Counted from the first letter of the stretch, positions 7,793 through 16,925 are shown. The stretch is 64,000 bases of DNA from UBA4312 sp040266995 (GCA_040266995.1 JAWRHV010000039.1:62001-126000); one strand, 5' to 3'. Numbers and translations: made by a program. Notes: generated by a model not told the origin, from the sequence alone.

Positions 7793-8421
7793 TGAACGCC
7801 TCTGAAATAGTTGCTGAATACCGCTGTCTGTGGTCGTATGTCGTCCTGGACTACCAACTTTCCTTCCGGATAGATGACCACATCGTTACACAGCGACAAA
7901 TAATCCTCTATCGTTGATAACACCCGATATCCGATATCTCCTTTTCGATAGTGCATCGGGATGACCATTTTTGGTTTTAACGTTTGTACGATCTCTTTGG
8001 CTTCGGCAGCCGATATTGTATAAAACCCTCCAATCGGGATCATCATAATATCTGTGTGCATCAAATGCATCGTCTGATTGGCATCCAATGCACAGCCGAT
8101 ATCCCCCATATGGACAATCTTTAATTGACCGTCTTCTAAAATATGAATGGTGTTCATTCCCCTTTTTTCTCCCTGGTCATGATCATGATACGAAGGCAGT
8201 TTCGTAATGTTCCATGGGGAATCCTCTTCTGATGGTATCCGTTTTACACATTCGGTTCCATGATGATCGGCATGCTGATGCGAACAAAGTACTTCATTGG
8301 CTTCTATCCGCAGATGCGGCAAACCATCTACACTTCCGTCTTTATATGGATCGATCACAATCGAATAATGATCTTTCAAGATTTTAAAACAACTATGTCC
8401 ATACCATTGAATTGTATACAT
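7789..8421 (-). CDS. Metallo-beta-lactamase fold hydrolase
   Basis: 210 residues. Metal ligands are visible in HQHADHH (His48, His50, Asp52, His53), with a further GDIG segment near residue 106 and PMHYR near 178. Length and layout match the small UPF0173/UlaG-like branch of the superfamily, whose substrates vary, so a substrate cannot be named. The first gene of a probable operon with patatin and the zinc-ribbon protein, overlapping patatin by ATGA. The 64-base gap to the divergent chromate transporter must hold promoters for both directions. Confidence 0.82.
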   Translation of the reverse strand: MYTIQWYGHSCFKILKDHYSIVIDPYKDGSVDGLPHLRIEANEVLCSHQHADHHGTECVKRIPSEEDSPWNITKLPSYHDHDQGEKRGMNTIHILEDGQLKIVHMGDIGCALDANQTMHLMHTDIMMIPIGGFYTISAAEAKEIVQTLKPKMVIPMHYRKGDIGYRVLSTIEDYLSLCNDVVIYPEGKLVVQDDIRPQTAVFSNYFRGVQ

Positions 8422-8485
8422 AACTGACCTCCTTCTTTCGTACTTTTATTATATCATTTTGTAAAATTATGATACACTAAACACC

Positions 8486-9052
8486 ATGAGAGAATATCTG
8501 GAAATCTATCTTTGTTTTTTAAAAATCGGTTCCATCGCTTTTGGAGGAGGGTATGCGTTATTGCCGATCCTGCAAAAGGATCTGGATGAAAACCGCCATT
8601 GGGCCACGACTGAAGAGCTGATGGATTACTTTGCGATCGGGCAGTGCACACCGGGTGTGATTGCGGTCAATGTTGCCACCTTTATCGGTTATAAAAAGAA
8701 AGGAGTCATGGGAGCTTTGGCAGCCAATCTGGGATTTTTGACAGTCCCTGTCATTCTGATTTTGATCATCGCTGCCTTTCTGTCCAACTTTGCCGAACTG
8801 GACATTGTAAAACACGCCTTTGGCGGGATCCGTGTCTGCGTGTGTGTACTGATCATTCAGGCGGTTCTGCGCTTGTGGAAAAAATCCATCGTTGATAAAG
8901 TTACTTTAGCGATGGCAATCATCATCTTTTTACTGGCTGCTGTTCCTTTACCGTTCTCTGTGCCGACCGCACTGCTGGTGGTCCTTGCCGGCCTATGCGG
9001 CATACTGCTGGGAAATGAAACGCGCTCTTTGAAGGATGGTGATCCGTCATGA
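8486..9052 (+). CDS. Chromate transporter half-protein, N-type
   Basis: 188 residues with about six membrane segments. The family signature GGGYALLPIL is at residues 20-29 and the second signature CTPGVIAVN at about 52-60. In many Firmicutes the CHR superfamily transporter is split into two half-size proteins encoded next to each other, as here, instead of one double-length ChrA. The family exchanges chromate or sulphate-like anions, but for gut species the true substrate is unproven. The next gene starts four bases before this one stops (ATGA), giving strict co-translation. Confidence 0.88.
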   Translation: MREYLEIYLCFLKIGSIAFGGGYALLPILQKDLDENRHWATTEELMDYFAIGQCTPGVIAVNVATFIGYKKKGVMGALAANLGFLTVPVILILIIAAFLSNFAELDIVKHAFGGIRVCVCVLIIQAVLRLWKKSIVDKVTLAMAIIIFLLAAVPLPFSVPTALLVVLAGLCGILLGNETRSLKDGDPS

Positions 9053-9612
9053 TCTTAATACGTCTGATTCTGTCATTTTGTAAGATTGGTTTGTTCTCTA
9101 TCGGTGGTGGTATGGCCACTTTACCGTTTCTATATGAATTATCAGCCAGGACCCACTGGTTCAACTATCAGGATATAGCCAATATGATCGCAGTGTCCGA
9201 ATCCACGCCGGGTCCATTGGGCATCAATATGTCCACCTATGCCGGTTATGTGACGGCAGGGATCCCCGGGGGGATCTTAGCTAGCCTGGGCCTGGCTTTT
9301 CCATCTTTTGTGATCATTATCATCGTTTCTAAATTCCTGGAACGTTTCAAGAATTCTAAAACGGTCCAAAAGGCTTTTTACGGTTTACGCCCGGCTTCGA
9401 TCGCCTTGATCGCAGCGGCCGGTCTCAATGTCGCAAAAACGAGTTTGTTGAATACAGAATTGTTTTCAACCACCCATCAAATCGGGGATCTGTTTCTGAT
9501 CAAACCGATTTTATTAGCCGTTTTCTTGTTCATCGGTCAAAAAAAATGGAAGCTGCACCCAGTTCTCTGGATCCTGGCAGCCGCTGTGATAGGAATTCTC
9601 TTTCAATTCTAA
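9049..9612 (+). CDS. Chromate transporter half-protein, C-type
   Basis: 187 residues and about six membrane segments. It carries the counterpart signatures GGGMATLPFL near residue 20 and STPGPLGINMSTY near residue 55. It is the partner of the preceding half-transporter and the two would form a heterodimer in the membrane. Its start overlaps the preceding stop. The pair is closed by a hairpin shared with the convergent zinc-ribbon gene. Confidence 0.88.
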   Translation: MILIRLILSFCKIGLFSIGGGMATLPFLYELSARTHWFNYQDIANMIAVSESTPGPLGINMSTYAGYVTAGIPGGILASLGLAFPSFVIIIIVSKFLERFKNSKTVQKAFYGLRPASIALIAAAGLNVAKTSLLNTELFSTTHQIGDLFLIKPILLAVFLFIGQKKWKLHPVLWILAAAVIGILFQF

Positions 9613-9613
9613 A

Positions 9614-9638
9614 AAAGCAGGTCAAGTGACCTGCTATT
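9614..9638. terminator. Bidirectional terminator
   Basis: GCAGGTCA and TGACCTGC form a strong stem with a two-base loop, with a run of A on the left. It serves both converging genes, better on the minus strand where T-rich sequence follows. Confidence 0.75.
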
Positions 9639-10155
9639 AGCTTAAATATTGTTGGTTCTCCTGTACAAAATAATAGGATACACCAATCAGGATCGCCAGT
9701 GATGTAAAAGATCCGAAAAATACAGATCCATTGAACATATAATAATCAGAATATAGGAAATAATAGGAAATTTGGTTAGCCAGCATCAATAAGGCCGAAA
9801 AAGCCGATCCTCCGATAAGCACGAATATCCCTACCTTTTTTCGGGCGAATAAAATCAGAGCGATGCCGGTGATGATCGCGATATTGGCAATCAATCCCAT
9901 GAGACTGCTCCAACCATAAAATCCATATCTTAATCCTGAAAGCGTTGACAAGACCCGCACGACAAAACAAAACCAGAACCAGACAAGAAAACCAGTTGAT
10001 ACATTGTTCTTCGGCATCTGTTTTGGAGCCACAGGTATCGGATCATCCTGTTTTGGCTGAAATTTTGGTGGTTTCTTTTTTTCTATCGGTGTACCACACA
10101 CCGGGCAAAATTTCATGCCCGCTTTTCCTTCATTGCCACATTTGGGACATTTCAT
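9637..10155 (-). CDS. Zinc-ribbon multi-pass membrane protein
   Basis: 172 residues from the ATG at 10155, which has GGAGG eight bases upstream; the longer reading begins inside the previous gene. It starts with a zinc ribbon CPKCGNEG...CPVCG (residues 3-22), then a proline- and lysine-rich linker to about residue 50, then about four membrane segments. This layout is widespread in Firmicutes and has no known activity. It overlaps nothing but follows the next small membrane gene by 14 bases, so they are probably one transcript. Confidence 0.75.
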   Translation of the reverse strand: MKCPKCGNEGKAGMKFCPVCGTPIEKKKPPKFQPKQDDPIPVAPKQMPKNNVSTGFLVWFWFCFVVRVLSTLSGLRYGFYGWSSLMGLIANIAIITGIALILFARKKVGIFVLIGGSAFSALLMLANQISYYFLYSDYYMFNGSVFFGSFTSLAILIGVSYYFVQENQQYLS

Positions 10156-10169
10156 GATCGTTTCCTCCT

Positions 10170-10502
10170 TCAGGACAAGCAATCGCTATTAGTTTCTACA
10201 AAATAGTTACATACAAGTATAAACGGAACGGAGGCAAAAATTCCCAGGAAAGGATGGTTGATCATACAGAAGCGCAAGATCAGTAAAAAGGCAGAAAGCC
10301 CCATCAGATACATGCCAGCTCTTTTTCTTAATGCAGCCAGCAGGATACTGCCGATGATATTACTGATCAAAGAGGCCATGATCATAAAATACAGCCGCTG
10401 ATCATTTCCGATGCGCAATACCAATAATGCTAAACTGATGACGGCAACCAATGCGTACCACAGGATAAAGACTGTAGAAATCTTACGTTTGTTTTCATCC
10501 AT
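10170..10502 (-). CDS. Small multi-pass membrane protein, unknown function
   Basis: 110 residues with four hydrophobic segments (about 10-27, 36-57, 62-80 and 83-102). The C-terminal tail FVETNSDCLS is similar in style to FVQENQQYLS at the end of the downstream gene product, so the two membrane parts may be related by old duplication, with this copy lacking the zinc ribbon. No known family is recognised. Confidence 0.65.
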   Translation of the reverse strand: MDENKRKISTVFILWYALVAVISLALLVLRIGNDQRLYFMIMASLISNIIGSILLAALRKRAGMYLMGLSAFLLILRFCMINHPFLGIFASVPFILVCNYFVETNSDCLS

Positions 10503-10572
10503 AATTCATCCACCTCATGGCTCAATTGTATTGTATTTTGGGATGGTTTGCAAATGGGAGACAATCTATTTA

Positions 10573-10602
10573 AAAGACCTTGCGTTTTCCAGCAAGGTCT
10601 AT
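10573..10602 (-). terminator. Terminator of the 2-oxoacid dehydrogenase operon
   Basis: On the minus strand AGACCTTGC and GCAAGGTCT form a nine-base-pair stem followed by TTTTAAAT. It lies directly after the E3 gene. Confidence 0.88.
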
Positions 10603-10607
10603 ATTGT

Positions 10608-12320
10608 TTATTTTCTTTTTGGAGGTTGATGGATGCATAAGCCTAAGCAATCGGCACAAGCTTCCTGGAAAGCTTCTGAATAGCTAGGATGTGCATGAAT
10701 GATCTTTTCAGCGACTTCATTGATGGTGATCTCCATCTGTAATAAAGCCGTCGCTTCTGCGATCATCTCAGAAGCTACACCGCCCACGATATGAACACCG
10801 AGGATTTCGCCATACTTGTTGTCCGCAACAACTTTGACAAAACCGCTGGTTTCACCGGAGGCTACACTACGTCCGTTGCCACTCATGTTGAACTTGCCGA
10901 CACGAATGCCTTCCGGATGTTTTTCTTTGGCTTTTTGCTCGGAAAGACCGACCGATGCGCATTCCGGAGATAAGTAAAGTACGCTTGGTACATAACGTAG
11001 ATCACATGTCTCGTTCGTGCCTTTGACGGCATTTTCCGCAGCCACTTCTGCCATTTTGAAAGCTGAATGCGCCAACATGATGCGACCGTTGATATCGCCA
11101 CATGCATAGATGTTATCGACTTTTGTTTTCATGGTATCGTCAACAACCACTTTACCACGGTTGATTTCAAACTGTCCTTCCATTTTTCCTAAGCAGCTCA
11201 GATCCGCTGCCCTTCCGATGGATAACAAGACTTTATCACATTCGAATTCACCATTGTCTGTCACAATCACCGGGCATCCATTGTTGTCTTTGATTTCAAC
11301 AACCTTCCGTCCACAGTTTACCGAACAGCCGGCTTTCTTCAATGTTTTATCGACTTCTTTGGAAATGTCACGATCCAACATGGAAACGACGCTGTCCATA
11401 GCTTCAATAATTGTAACCTTGCTTCCAAAAGCGCTGAAAGCACTGGCCAGTTCGCATCCGATCACGCCGCCGCCGATGATACCTAAACGAGCCGGTACTT
11501 CTTCCATATCCAGGATTTCATTGCTGGTCATCACATCTTTGTGATCGACACCAGGAATCGGAATACGGATGGCTTTGGAGCCACCACACAGTAAGATCTT
11601 ATCGGCTGTATACGTCTTGGAAGCACACGCAATGGTATGCGCATCTTCCAATGCCGCTTCCCCACTGACTTTGGTTACGCCGTTTCTTTTCAACAGGACA
11701 TCCACACCACCGGTCAGCTGTTTTACGACTTTGTTCTTGTAAGCGACAACCTTGGTCATATCCACACTGTGTTCCGGATCGACAACGATACCACGGTTGG
11801 CCGCATCCTCGATATGATGAATGTATTCCGCTGTCTTTAAATACGTTTTGGTTGGGATACAACCACGATTTAAACAAGTTCCCCCAACAACGTCTTTTTC
11901 AAAGATAACCACGTTAGCTCCTAACTGAGCGGCACGAATAGCTCCTACATAACCGGCGGGGCCACCTCCGATTACAGCTACATCGTAGTCATACTGACTG
12001 GTTTTTTCAGCTTCCGCCGGTGCACCGGTCACAACCGCAGAGGCTTCTGCTTCCCCTGCTTCCTTGCCCGGTACTTGTTCCCCTGGTTCACCGATATAAC
12101 CAATGGTAGTCAGAACAGGAACCACAGCGCCTTCTTCATATAGTTTTGCCAACAAGACCCCGGAAGCCGGCGCTTCGGATTCCATCGTAATCTTATCGGT
12201 TTCGATTTCCATGACCGCTTCGCCTTTTTCTACCGGATCCCCTACGTTTTTAAGCCATTTTACAATGGTTCCTTCTTCCATATCCATGCCGTTTTTCGGC
12301 ATTTGTAATTCGATAGCCAT
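10608..12320 (-). CDS. lpdA: Dihydrolipoyl dehydrogenase (E3) with N-terminal lipoyl domain
   Basis: 570 residues, about 100 longer than a plain E3 because it starts with a complete lipoyl domain whose lipoyl lysine is Lys43 in ETDKI. A flexible A/E/G/P linker leads to the flavoprotein: FAD motif GGGPAGYVGA near 118-127, redox pair Cys149 and Cys154 in GGTCLNRGCIPTK, NAD motif GGGVIGCE near 275, and the C-terminal HAHPSYSE with the catalytic His. It reoxidises the dihydrolipoyl groups of the E2 and of itself, passing electrons to NAD. Such lipoyl-E3 fusions are common in Firmicute pyruvate and acetoin dehydrogenases. It is last of four genes and needs the lipoate ligase encoded nearby. Confidence 0.93.
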   Translation of the reverse strand: MAIELQMPKNGMDMEEGTIVKWLKNVGDPVEKGEAVMEIETDKITMESEAPASGVLLAKLYEEGAVVPVLTTIGYIGEPGEQVPGKEAGEAEASAVVTGAPAEAEKTSQYDYDVAVIGGGPAGYVGAIRAAQLGANVVIFEKDVVGGTCLNRGCIPTKTYLKTAEYIHHIEDAANRGIVVDPEHSVDMTKVVAYKNKVVKQLTGGVDVLLKRNGVTKVSGEAALEDAHTIACASKTYTADKILLCGGSKAIRIPIPGVDHKDVMTSNEILDMEEVPARLGIIGGGVIGCELASAFSAFGSKVTIIEAMDSVVSMLDRDISKEVDKTLKKAGCSVNCGRKVVEIKDNNGCPVIVTDNGEFECDKVLLSIGRAADLSCLGKMEGQFEINRGKVVVDDTMKTKVDNIYACGDINGRIMLAHSAFKMAEVAAENAVKGTNETCDLRYVPSVLYLSPECASVGLSEQKAKEKHPEGIRVGKFNMSGNGRSVASGETSGFVKVVADNKYGEILGVHIVGGVASEMIAEATALLQMEITINEVAEKIIHAHPSYSEAFQEACADCLGLCIHQPPKRK

Positions 12321-12335
12321 TTATTCCTCCTATGA

Positions 12336-13658
12336 TCAGATCAGAATGCTCACTGGGTTTTCCAGTAATCCTTTTAAGTACTTTTCAAATTCACAAACTT
12401 CTGCACCATTCAGAATTCGATGGTCATAAGTTACACAGATCATCATCTTCTTACGTACACTGATTTCTCCATCAATCAAAGCCAGCTCTTCTTCCGTCGT
12501 ACATACACCGACGATCGAAGCCTCTGGTTTATTCACAATTGGTGTAAAGCTGTACAATCCGTACATACCCTGATTGGAGATTGTCGTACGGGCATCGCCC
12601 ATTTCATTTGGTTTCAATTTACCATCTCTGGCTTTCTTTGCCAGGTCTTTCGCTGCTTTGGAGACCTCGGTCAAGCTCTTTTTATCCACATCGCGAATGA
12701 CCGGAACCACCAGGCCATCATCCACTGCGACAGCCATGCCTACGTTGATCTGATTATGTAGCACGTATTCGTTGCCATCCAGTGTCATGCGGAAACGTTC
12801 GAACTTCTCAAGAGCTTTTCCGACCGCTTTGATGATCATATCGTTAACAGAAACACGCTCCGGTTTTTCGCGACCCTGGTTGATCTTGGCTCGCAATACC
12901 AACAATTCTGTGACATCCACCTTATAGTTCTGCGTAACCGGCGGAATCTCGGTATGGCTGGCAACCATGTTTTTCATAATGGCTTTTCGCATACCAGATA
13001 GCTTTCTGCGTTCCAATACTTCTTCAATTTCCTTTACTGCTGCTTCGACATTGGCAATTTCTGCCGGTGTCAGATCGCCGGCCATGACTTTTCCCCGATA
13101 ACCGGAACCTTGTACGCTTGCCAGATCGATTCCCATATCCGCTGCCATGGCACGAGCTAACGGAGAAGCTTTTGGTAAAGCAGCCAAAGCCGTTTCAATA
13201 TCGCGGGCCCGGATCTCTCCATAGCGGCCTGTCGGTGTTACCTCTTTCAAGTCGATATTGTTGTCAACTGCCAGTTTCTTTGCGTATGGTGTCGCTGCAA
13301 TACCACTTGTATCGGATAACTTTTTAATTGGTGCCGCTGCCACCGCAACCGGCGCGGCCACTTCTTCTTTTTTTACCTCAGCTGGTGCATCACTTGCAGC
13401 CGTTGTCGGTACTTTTTCTCCCGGCTGACCAACATAGCCAACCGTTGTCAATACCGGAACCACATCCCCATCTTCATATAGTTTCGCAAGAAGGATCCCA
13501 GCGACAGGTGATTCGGATTCCATTGTGATCTTATCTGTTTCAATTTCCATGAACGGCTCATCTTTTTCAATCGGATCGCCGACATTTTTCAACCATCTGA
13601 CAATGGTACCCTCTTCCATATCCATACCGTTTTTCGGCATTTGTAGTTCTGTTGCCAT
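12336..13658 (-). CDS. pdhC: Dihydrolipoamide acyltransferase (E2) of a 2-oxoacid dehydrogenase complex
   Basis: 440 residues. One lipoyl domain (1-80, lipoyl Lys43 in ETDKI) is nearly the same as the one on E3. Then come two stretches that each look like a peripheral-subunit-binding domain: 122-158 (ATPYAKKLAVDNNIDL) and 164-198 (ASPLARAMAADMGIDL), where one is usual. The catalytic acyltransferase domain fills 210-440. The active-site motif reads DHRILNG (412-418): His413 is kept but the usual Asp is Asn417. It transfers the acyl group to CoA. GGAGG precedes the ATG. Whether the acyl group is acetyl from pyruvate or from acetoin cannot be settled here. Confidence 0.9.
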   Translation of the reverse strand: MATELQMPKNGMDMEEGTIVRWLKNVGDPIEKDEPFMEIETDKITMESESPVAGILLAKLYEDGDVVPVLTTVGYVGQPGEKVPTTAASDAPAEVKKEEVAAPVAVAAAPIKKLSDTSGIAATPYAKKLAVDNNIDLKEVTPTGRYGEIRARDIETALAALPKASPLARAMAADMGIDLASVQGSGYRGKVMAGDLTPAEIANVEAAVKEIEEVLERRKLSGMRKAIMKNMVASHTEIPPVTQNYKVDVTELLVLRAKINQGREKPERVSVNDMIIKAVGKALEKFERFRMTLDGNEYVLHNQINVGMAVAVDDGLVVPVIRDVDKKSLTEVSKAAKDLAKKARDGKLKPNEMGDARTTISNQGMYGLYSFTPIVNKPEASIVGVCTTEEELALIDGEISVRKKMMICVTYDHRILNGAEVCEFEKYLKGLLENPVSILI

Positions 13659-13676
13659 TGATAGTCCTCCTTATTA

Positions 13677-14660
13677 TTAAAGTACTTCGCGGATTGCTGC
13701 TTCAATCTTCGCCGGTGTCGGGAATGTTTCCGCTTCTAAAACCGGGTTGAAAGGAACCGGACAATACAAGGCACCTACACGCTTGATCGGAGCATCCAGA
13801 TAGTAGAATGCATCACTATCGGTAATGGTTGAAGCAATTTCACCACCAAATCCACCGAATTTAACCGATTCATGAACAATGACAACACGATGTGTCTTGC
13901 TGGCGGTTTTGATAATGGCATCCGTATCCAGTGGTGACAATGTACGAAGATCCAGCACTTCCACGCTGATGCCTTCTTCCGCTAGTTTATCCGCAACCCC
14001 TAAGCTCATCTGAACCATACGGCCATATGTAATAACGGATACATCGGTTCCTTCGCGTTTGATATCTGCTTTTCCTAATGGTACGATGTAATCTTCATCC
14101 GGTACCATTCCTTTTTCTTTATACAGACGTTTCTGTTCCAGGAAAACAACCGGGTTGTTGTCACGGATCGAAGCTTTTAACAGTCCTTTGGCATCATACG
14201 GTGTAGAAGGGACAACTACTTTTAATCCAGGTACATGCAGATACATCTGCTCCAAAGACTGTGAATGCTGCGCTGCCGCCCCGGTTCCACCACCGGCTGG
14301 TGTACGGATAACCATCGGAACATTGACCTTTCCGGCGAACATAAAGTGCATTTTTGCTGCCTGGTTGATGATCTGGTCATAACATACGGCCATAAAATCG
14401 GAGAACATCAGCTCAACGATCGGACGCATACCGGTCACCGCCGAACCGACACCGGCCCCCATAAACGCCGTTTCACTGATTGGCGTTTCACGCACACGTT
14501 CCGGGCCAAATTCTTCCAACATACCCTTGGATACACCGAAAGCTCCACAATAGGCACCAATATCTTCTCCCATAAAATATACATTTTCATCACGACGCAT
14601 TTCTTCGCACATGGCTTCACGAACAGCGTCTCTATATGTAATTTGTCTCATTTCACTCAT
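13677..14660 (-). CDS. pdhB: 2-oxoacid dehydrogenase E1 beta subunit
   Basis: 327 residues, normal for the family. It has the transketolase-like pyrimidine-binding domain first (GEDIGAYCGAFGVSKG near residues 31-46, PISETAFMGAGVG near 80-92) and the transketolase C-terminal domain after residue 200 (VLDLRTLSPLD, then VIVHESVKFGGFGGE). It supplies half of the thiamine-diphosphate site in an alpha2-beta2 E1 that decarboxylates the 2-oxoacid. The ATG follows GGAGGATAACAAG. It lies 16 bases after the alpha gene. The close alternatives are pyruvate and acetoin dehydrogenase E1; the gene order alpha-beta-E2-E3 suits both. Confidence 0.92.
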   Translation of the reverse strand: MSEMRQITYRDAVREAMCEEMRRDENVYFMGEDIGAYCGAFGVSKGMLEEFGPERVRETPISETAFMGAGVGSAVTGMRPIVELMFSDFMAVCYDQIINQAAKMHFMFAGKVNVPMVIRTPAGGGTGAAAQHSQSLEQMYLHVPGLKVVVPSTPYDAKGLLKASIRDNNPVVFLEQKRLYKEKGMVPDEDYIVPLGKADIKREGTDVSVITYGRMVQMSLGVADKLAEEGISVEVLDLRTLSPLDTDAIIKTASKTHRVVIVHESVKFGGFGGEIASTITDSDAFYYLDAPIKRVGALYCPVPFNPVLEAETFPTPAKIEAAIREVL

Positions 14661-14675
14661 CTTGTTATCCTCCCG

Positions 14676-15692
14676 TTAGTCCGCGTAAACGTCTGCTTCC
14701 AGGTCTTCTACGACCGGCTGTGGCTGTGCCTTGGCATATTCGATCGAATCGGCAACTTTCTTGTCCGCTTCTGCCTGCATCGCATCCACTTCTTCTTCTG
14801 TAAACAATCCCTGTTCTACCAGGTATTTACGGAAACGAACGATCGGGCTGTTATCCTTCCAGAATTGAATTTCTTCTTTGGAACGATAAAGGTTACCATC
14901 ACTCTTGGAATGACCGGATGTACGATATGTATGCTCTACCACCAAAGCCGGACCATTTCCGGCAACGATATAATCCCGTGCTTCACGGACTGTTTCATAA
15001 ACTGCCAGTACATTATTTCCGTCGCATTCATACGATTTAAATCCAAACGCATCTGCTCTTTGTCTTAAATCCTGATTTTTAACAACACGTTCCAGCTGTG
15101 TGGACATACCATATTGATTATTTGTCAACACAAACAATACTGGCAGATCCCACGCAGCCGCCAGGTTCATGGATTCCAGGATAGCTCCTTCATTAGCAGC
15201 ACCATCTCCAAAGAAAGCTGCACATACACGATCCGGGATATGCTTCATCTTGATCGTCAAAGCAGCTCCGCACGCAATCGGTCCGTTGCCGCCAACGATC
15301 CCATTGGCTCCCAGGATGCCATTATCAAAATCACAAATATGCATCGATCCACCTTTGCCATGGTTTGTACCTGTTCCACGTGCCAGGATCTCTGCCATCA
15401 TATCATTGATATCTACACCTTTTCCCAATGCCTGTCCATGACCACGATGGGTTGCCAGTAAGTAATCTTCCTTTTTCAAAGCTGCGGTGGTACCAACACC
15501 GGTTGCTTCTTCACCGACACTTAAATGCATCGTTCCATGTACCAGGCCCTGTCCGAATAACCAGAATGCCTCTTCTTCAAACTTGTTGACAGTCATCATA
15601 CGTACCATCAACTCACGAAGGAACTCTTTATCTTCTAATAACGTCTTATCCTCTACGTCAAATTCCTTCATGTGGTTAACAAATGCTTCCAT
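14676..15692 (-). CDS. pdhA: 2-oxoacid dehydrogenase E1 alpha subunit (pyruvate/acetoin type)
   Basis: 338 residues. The thiamine-diphosphate motif runs from GDG (162-164) to NN (191-192), with GTGTNHGKGGSMH (106-118) and the phosphorylation-loop-like YRTSGHSKSD near 247. These are typical of acetoin or pyruvate E1 alpha. First gene of the four-gene operon, with AGGAGGAGACAAA before the ATG. The 238-base gap upstream carries repeated TTTACAATTGT boxes shared with the divergent SorC regulator, so expression is probably controlled by that protein. The C-terminus has an acidic tail of about 15 residues that is longer than usual. Confidence 0.92.
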   Translation of the reverse strand: MEAFVNHMKEFDVEDKTLLEDKEFLRELMVRMMTVNKFEEEAFWLFGQGLVHGTMHLSVGEEATGVGTTAALKKEDYLLATHRGHGQALGKGVDINDMMAEILARGTGTNHGKGGSMHICDFDNGILGANGIVGGNGPIACGAALTIKMKHIPDRVCAAFFGDGAANEGAILESMNLAAAWDLPVLFVLTNNQYGMSTQLERVVKNQDLRQRADAFGFKSYECDGNNVLAVYETVREARDYIVAGNGPALVVEHTYRTSGHSKSDGNLYRSKEEIQFWKDNSPIVRFRKYLVEQGLFTEEEVDAMQAEADKKVADSIEYAKAQPQPVVEDLEADVYAD

Positions 15693-15714
15693 TTTGTCTC
15701 CTCCTGTAATTATA

Positions 15715-15906
15715 TTTACAATTGTATACTAGCTTATCAATCGCTAATTTTCTCACTGTCAATATATCATCAAAACCAGGGAGTGTCAATTGGAACTCCG
15801 GTACTAAGCCGTCTCTATCTAGCTTTATTTTTATTTACAATTGTTTACTATAACTTATTTCATTTTTAAATTTACAATTGATAATTACAGTTATATTGTT
15901 TACACT
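15715..15906. promoter_or_regulatory. Operator-like box array between the dehydrogenase operon and sorC
   Basis: The word TTTACAATTG occurs three times: at 15715 (continuing TATACT), 15834 (continuing TTTACT) and 15871 (continuing ATAATT). A partial box TTGTTTACACT lies at 15896. For sorC a promoter TTGATA (15878-15883), 17-base spacer, TACACT (15901-15906) overlaps the last boxes. On the minus strand TTGACA (15762-15757) could be a -35 for the dehydrogenase operon, but its -10 is poor. The first box lies just before the pdhA ribosome site, so binding there would block that direction. Confidence 0.65.
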
Positions 15907-15930
15907 TAGTCATATGGAAAGAAGGATTTT

Positions 15931-16899
15931 ATGTCAATCTCAAAGGATCAGCGTTATTACCTTAAATTAAAAGCTTTATATTATTATTATGAAAAAGGAT
16001 ATACCCAGACAAAAATTGCTAAATCTTTAAACATATCCCGTGTAACTCTTGGCCGTTTACTGGAAGAAGCCAAAGCAGAAGGCATGATCAAATTTGAGAT
16101 TGTGGACGTTCGTGGCTCTATGAAAACACTGGAACTGGAAGAAAAGCTCAAAGCCCGTTTCGGACTAACCGATATCAAGCTTGTCAACTGTCATGATGCC
16201 CAGGATGATCAGATCCCTAACCGGCTTGCCTATGAAGCCGCTGATTATCTGGAACAGCGGATCCACTCACATATGAAGATCGGGCTGACCTGGGGACGAA
16301 CCCTCAGCAAGATCATCGATACTCTGCCATCCAATAAGTCCATTCAAGATCTATCTGTCTATACATTGGTCGGAAGCACATCGCAAAGTGTCGATTTCCA
16401 GCCCAATGTACTGGCCCAGCGCATCATCGATAAATACAACGGGACCGCATCCATATTAACCGCTCCGTTCATGTGTCAAAGCGAAGAGTTATGTCAGGCC
16501 ATAAAAAAAGAACCAGCCATCCAGTCTATTCTGGAGGCCTCCCATGACCTGGATATGACATTGGTCGGCATCGGTGAAGAACCGATACGAAACGCTGATC
16601 ATCTGTCCGACTATCCCTTTGAACCATCGACGATCAATGAACTCGTAGATGCCCACGCTGTCGGTGACATCTGTGGCAACTTTTTTGATATAAACGGACA
16701 ACTATGTGATACCCCGATCAAAAACCGGATCGTATCTATCGACATCCATGATCTGCCTGACCATAAACAGGTCATCGGCATTGGCGGTGGCCAACAGAAA
16801 GTTCGCTCTATTATCGGCGCTTTAAACGGCGGGTATCTTCATACATTGATTACCGATATACAGACAGCCGAAAAAGTCCTCGAATTAACAGAAAGGTGA
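15931..16899 (+). CDS. SorC/DeoR-effector family transcriptional regulator
   Basis: 322 residues. The N-terminal helix-turn-helix spans about 22-55 (KGYTQTKIAKSLNISRVTLGRLL). The rest is the sugar-phosphate-binding domain of the SorC family, with MKIGLTWGRTL near 113-123, LVGSTSQSVD near 146-155, GIGEEP near 211 and GIGGGQQKVRSI near 281. Members bind phosphorylated sugars or related effectors and act as repressors or activators. It is divergent from the 2-oxoacid dehydrogenase operon and both promoters share the box array, so it is the likely regulator of that operon and of itself. The effector is unknown. Confidence 0.88.
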   Translation: MSISKDQRYYLKLKALYYYYEKGYTQTKIAKSLNISRVTLGRLLEEAKAEGMIKFEIVDVRGSMKTLELEEKLKARFGLTDIKLVNCHDAQDDQIPNRLAYEAADYLEQRIHSHMKIGLTWGRTLSKIIDTLPSNKSIQDLSVYTLVGSTSQSVDFQPNVLAQRIIDKYNGTASILTAPFMCQSEELCQAIKKEPAIQSILEASHDLDMTLVGIGEEPIRNADHLSDYPFEPSTINELVDAHAVGDICGNFFDINGQLCDTPIKNRIVSIDIHDLPDHKQVIGIGGGQQKVRSIIGALNGGYLHTLITDIQTAEKVLELTER

Positions 16900-16925
16900 G
16901 AAGGTCGTTCCCTCTCACCTTTTTA
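16892..16925. terminator. Bidirectional terminator between sorC and lplA
   Basis: AAAGGTGAGA and TCTCACCTTT form a ten-base-pair stem with A- and T-rich flanks on the two sides, suited to both converging genes. Confidence 0.88.

Noticed and set aside
10608..15692. Firm naming as pyruvate instead of acetoin dehydrogenase
   Set aside because: E1 alpha has features of both groups and no acoR or other acetoin marker is nearby, so the call is left open.
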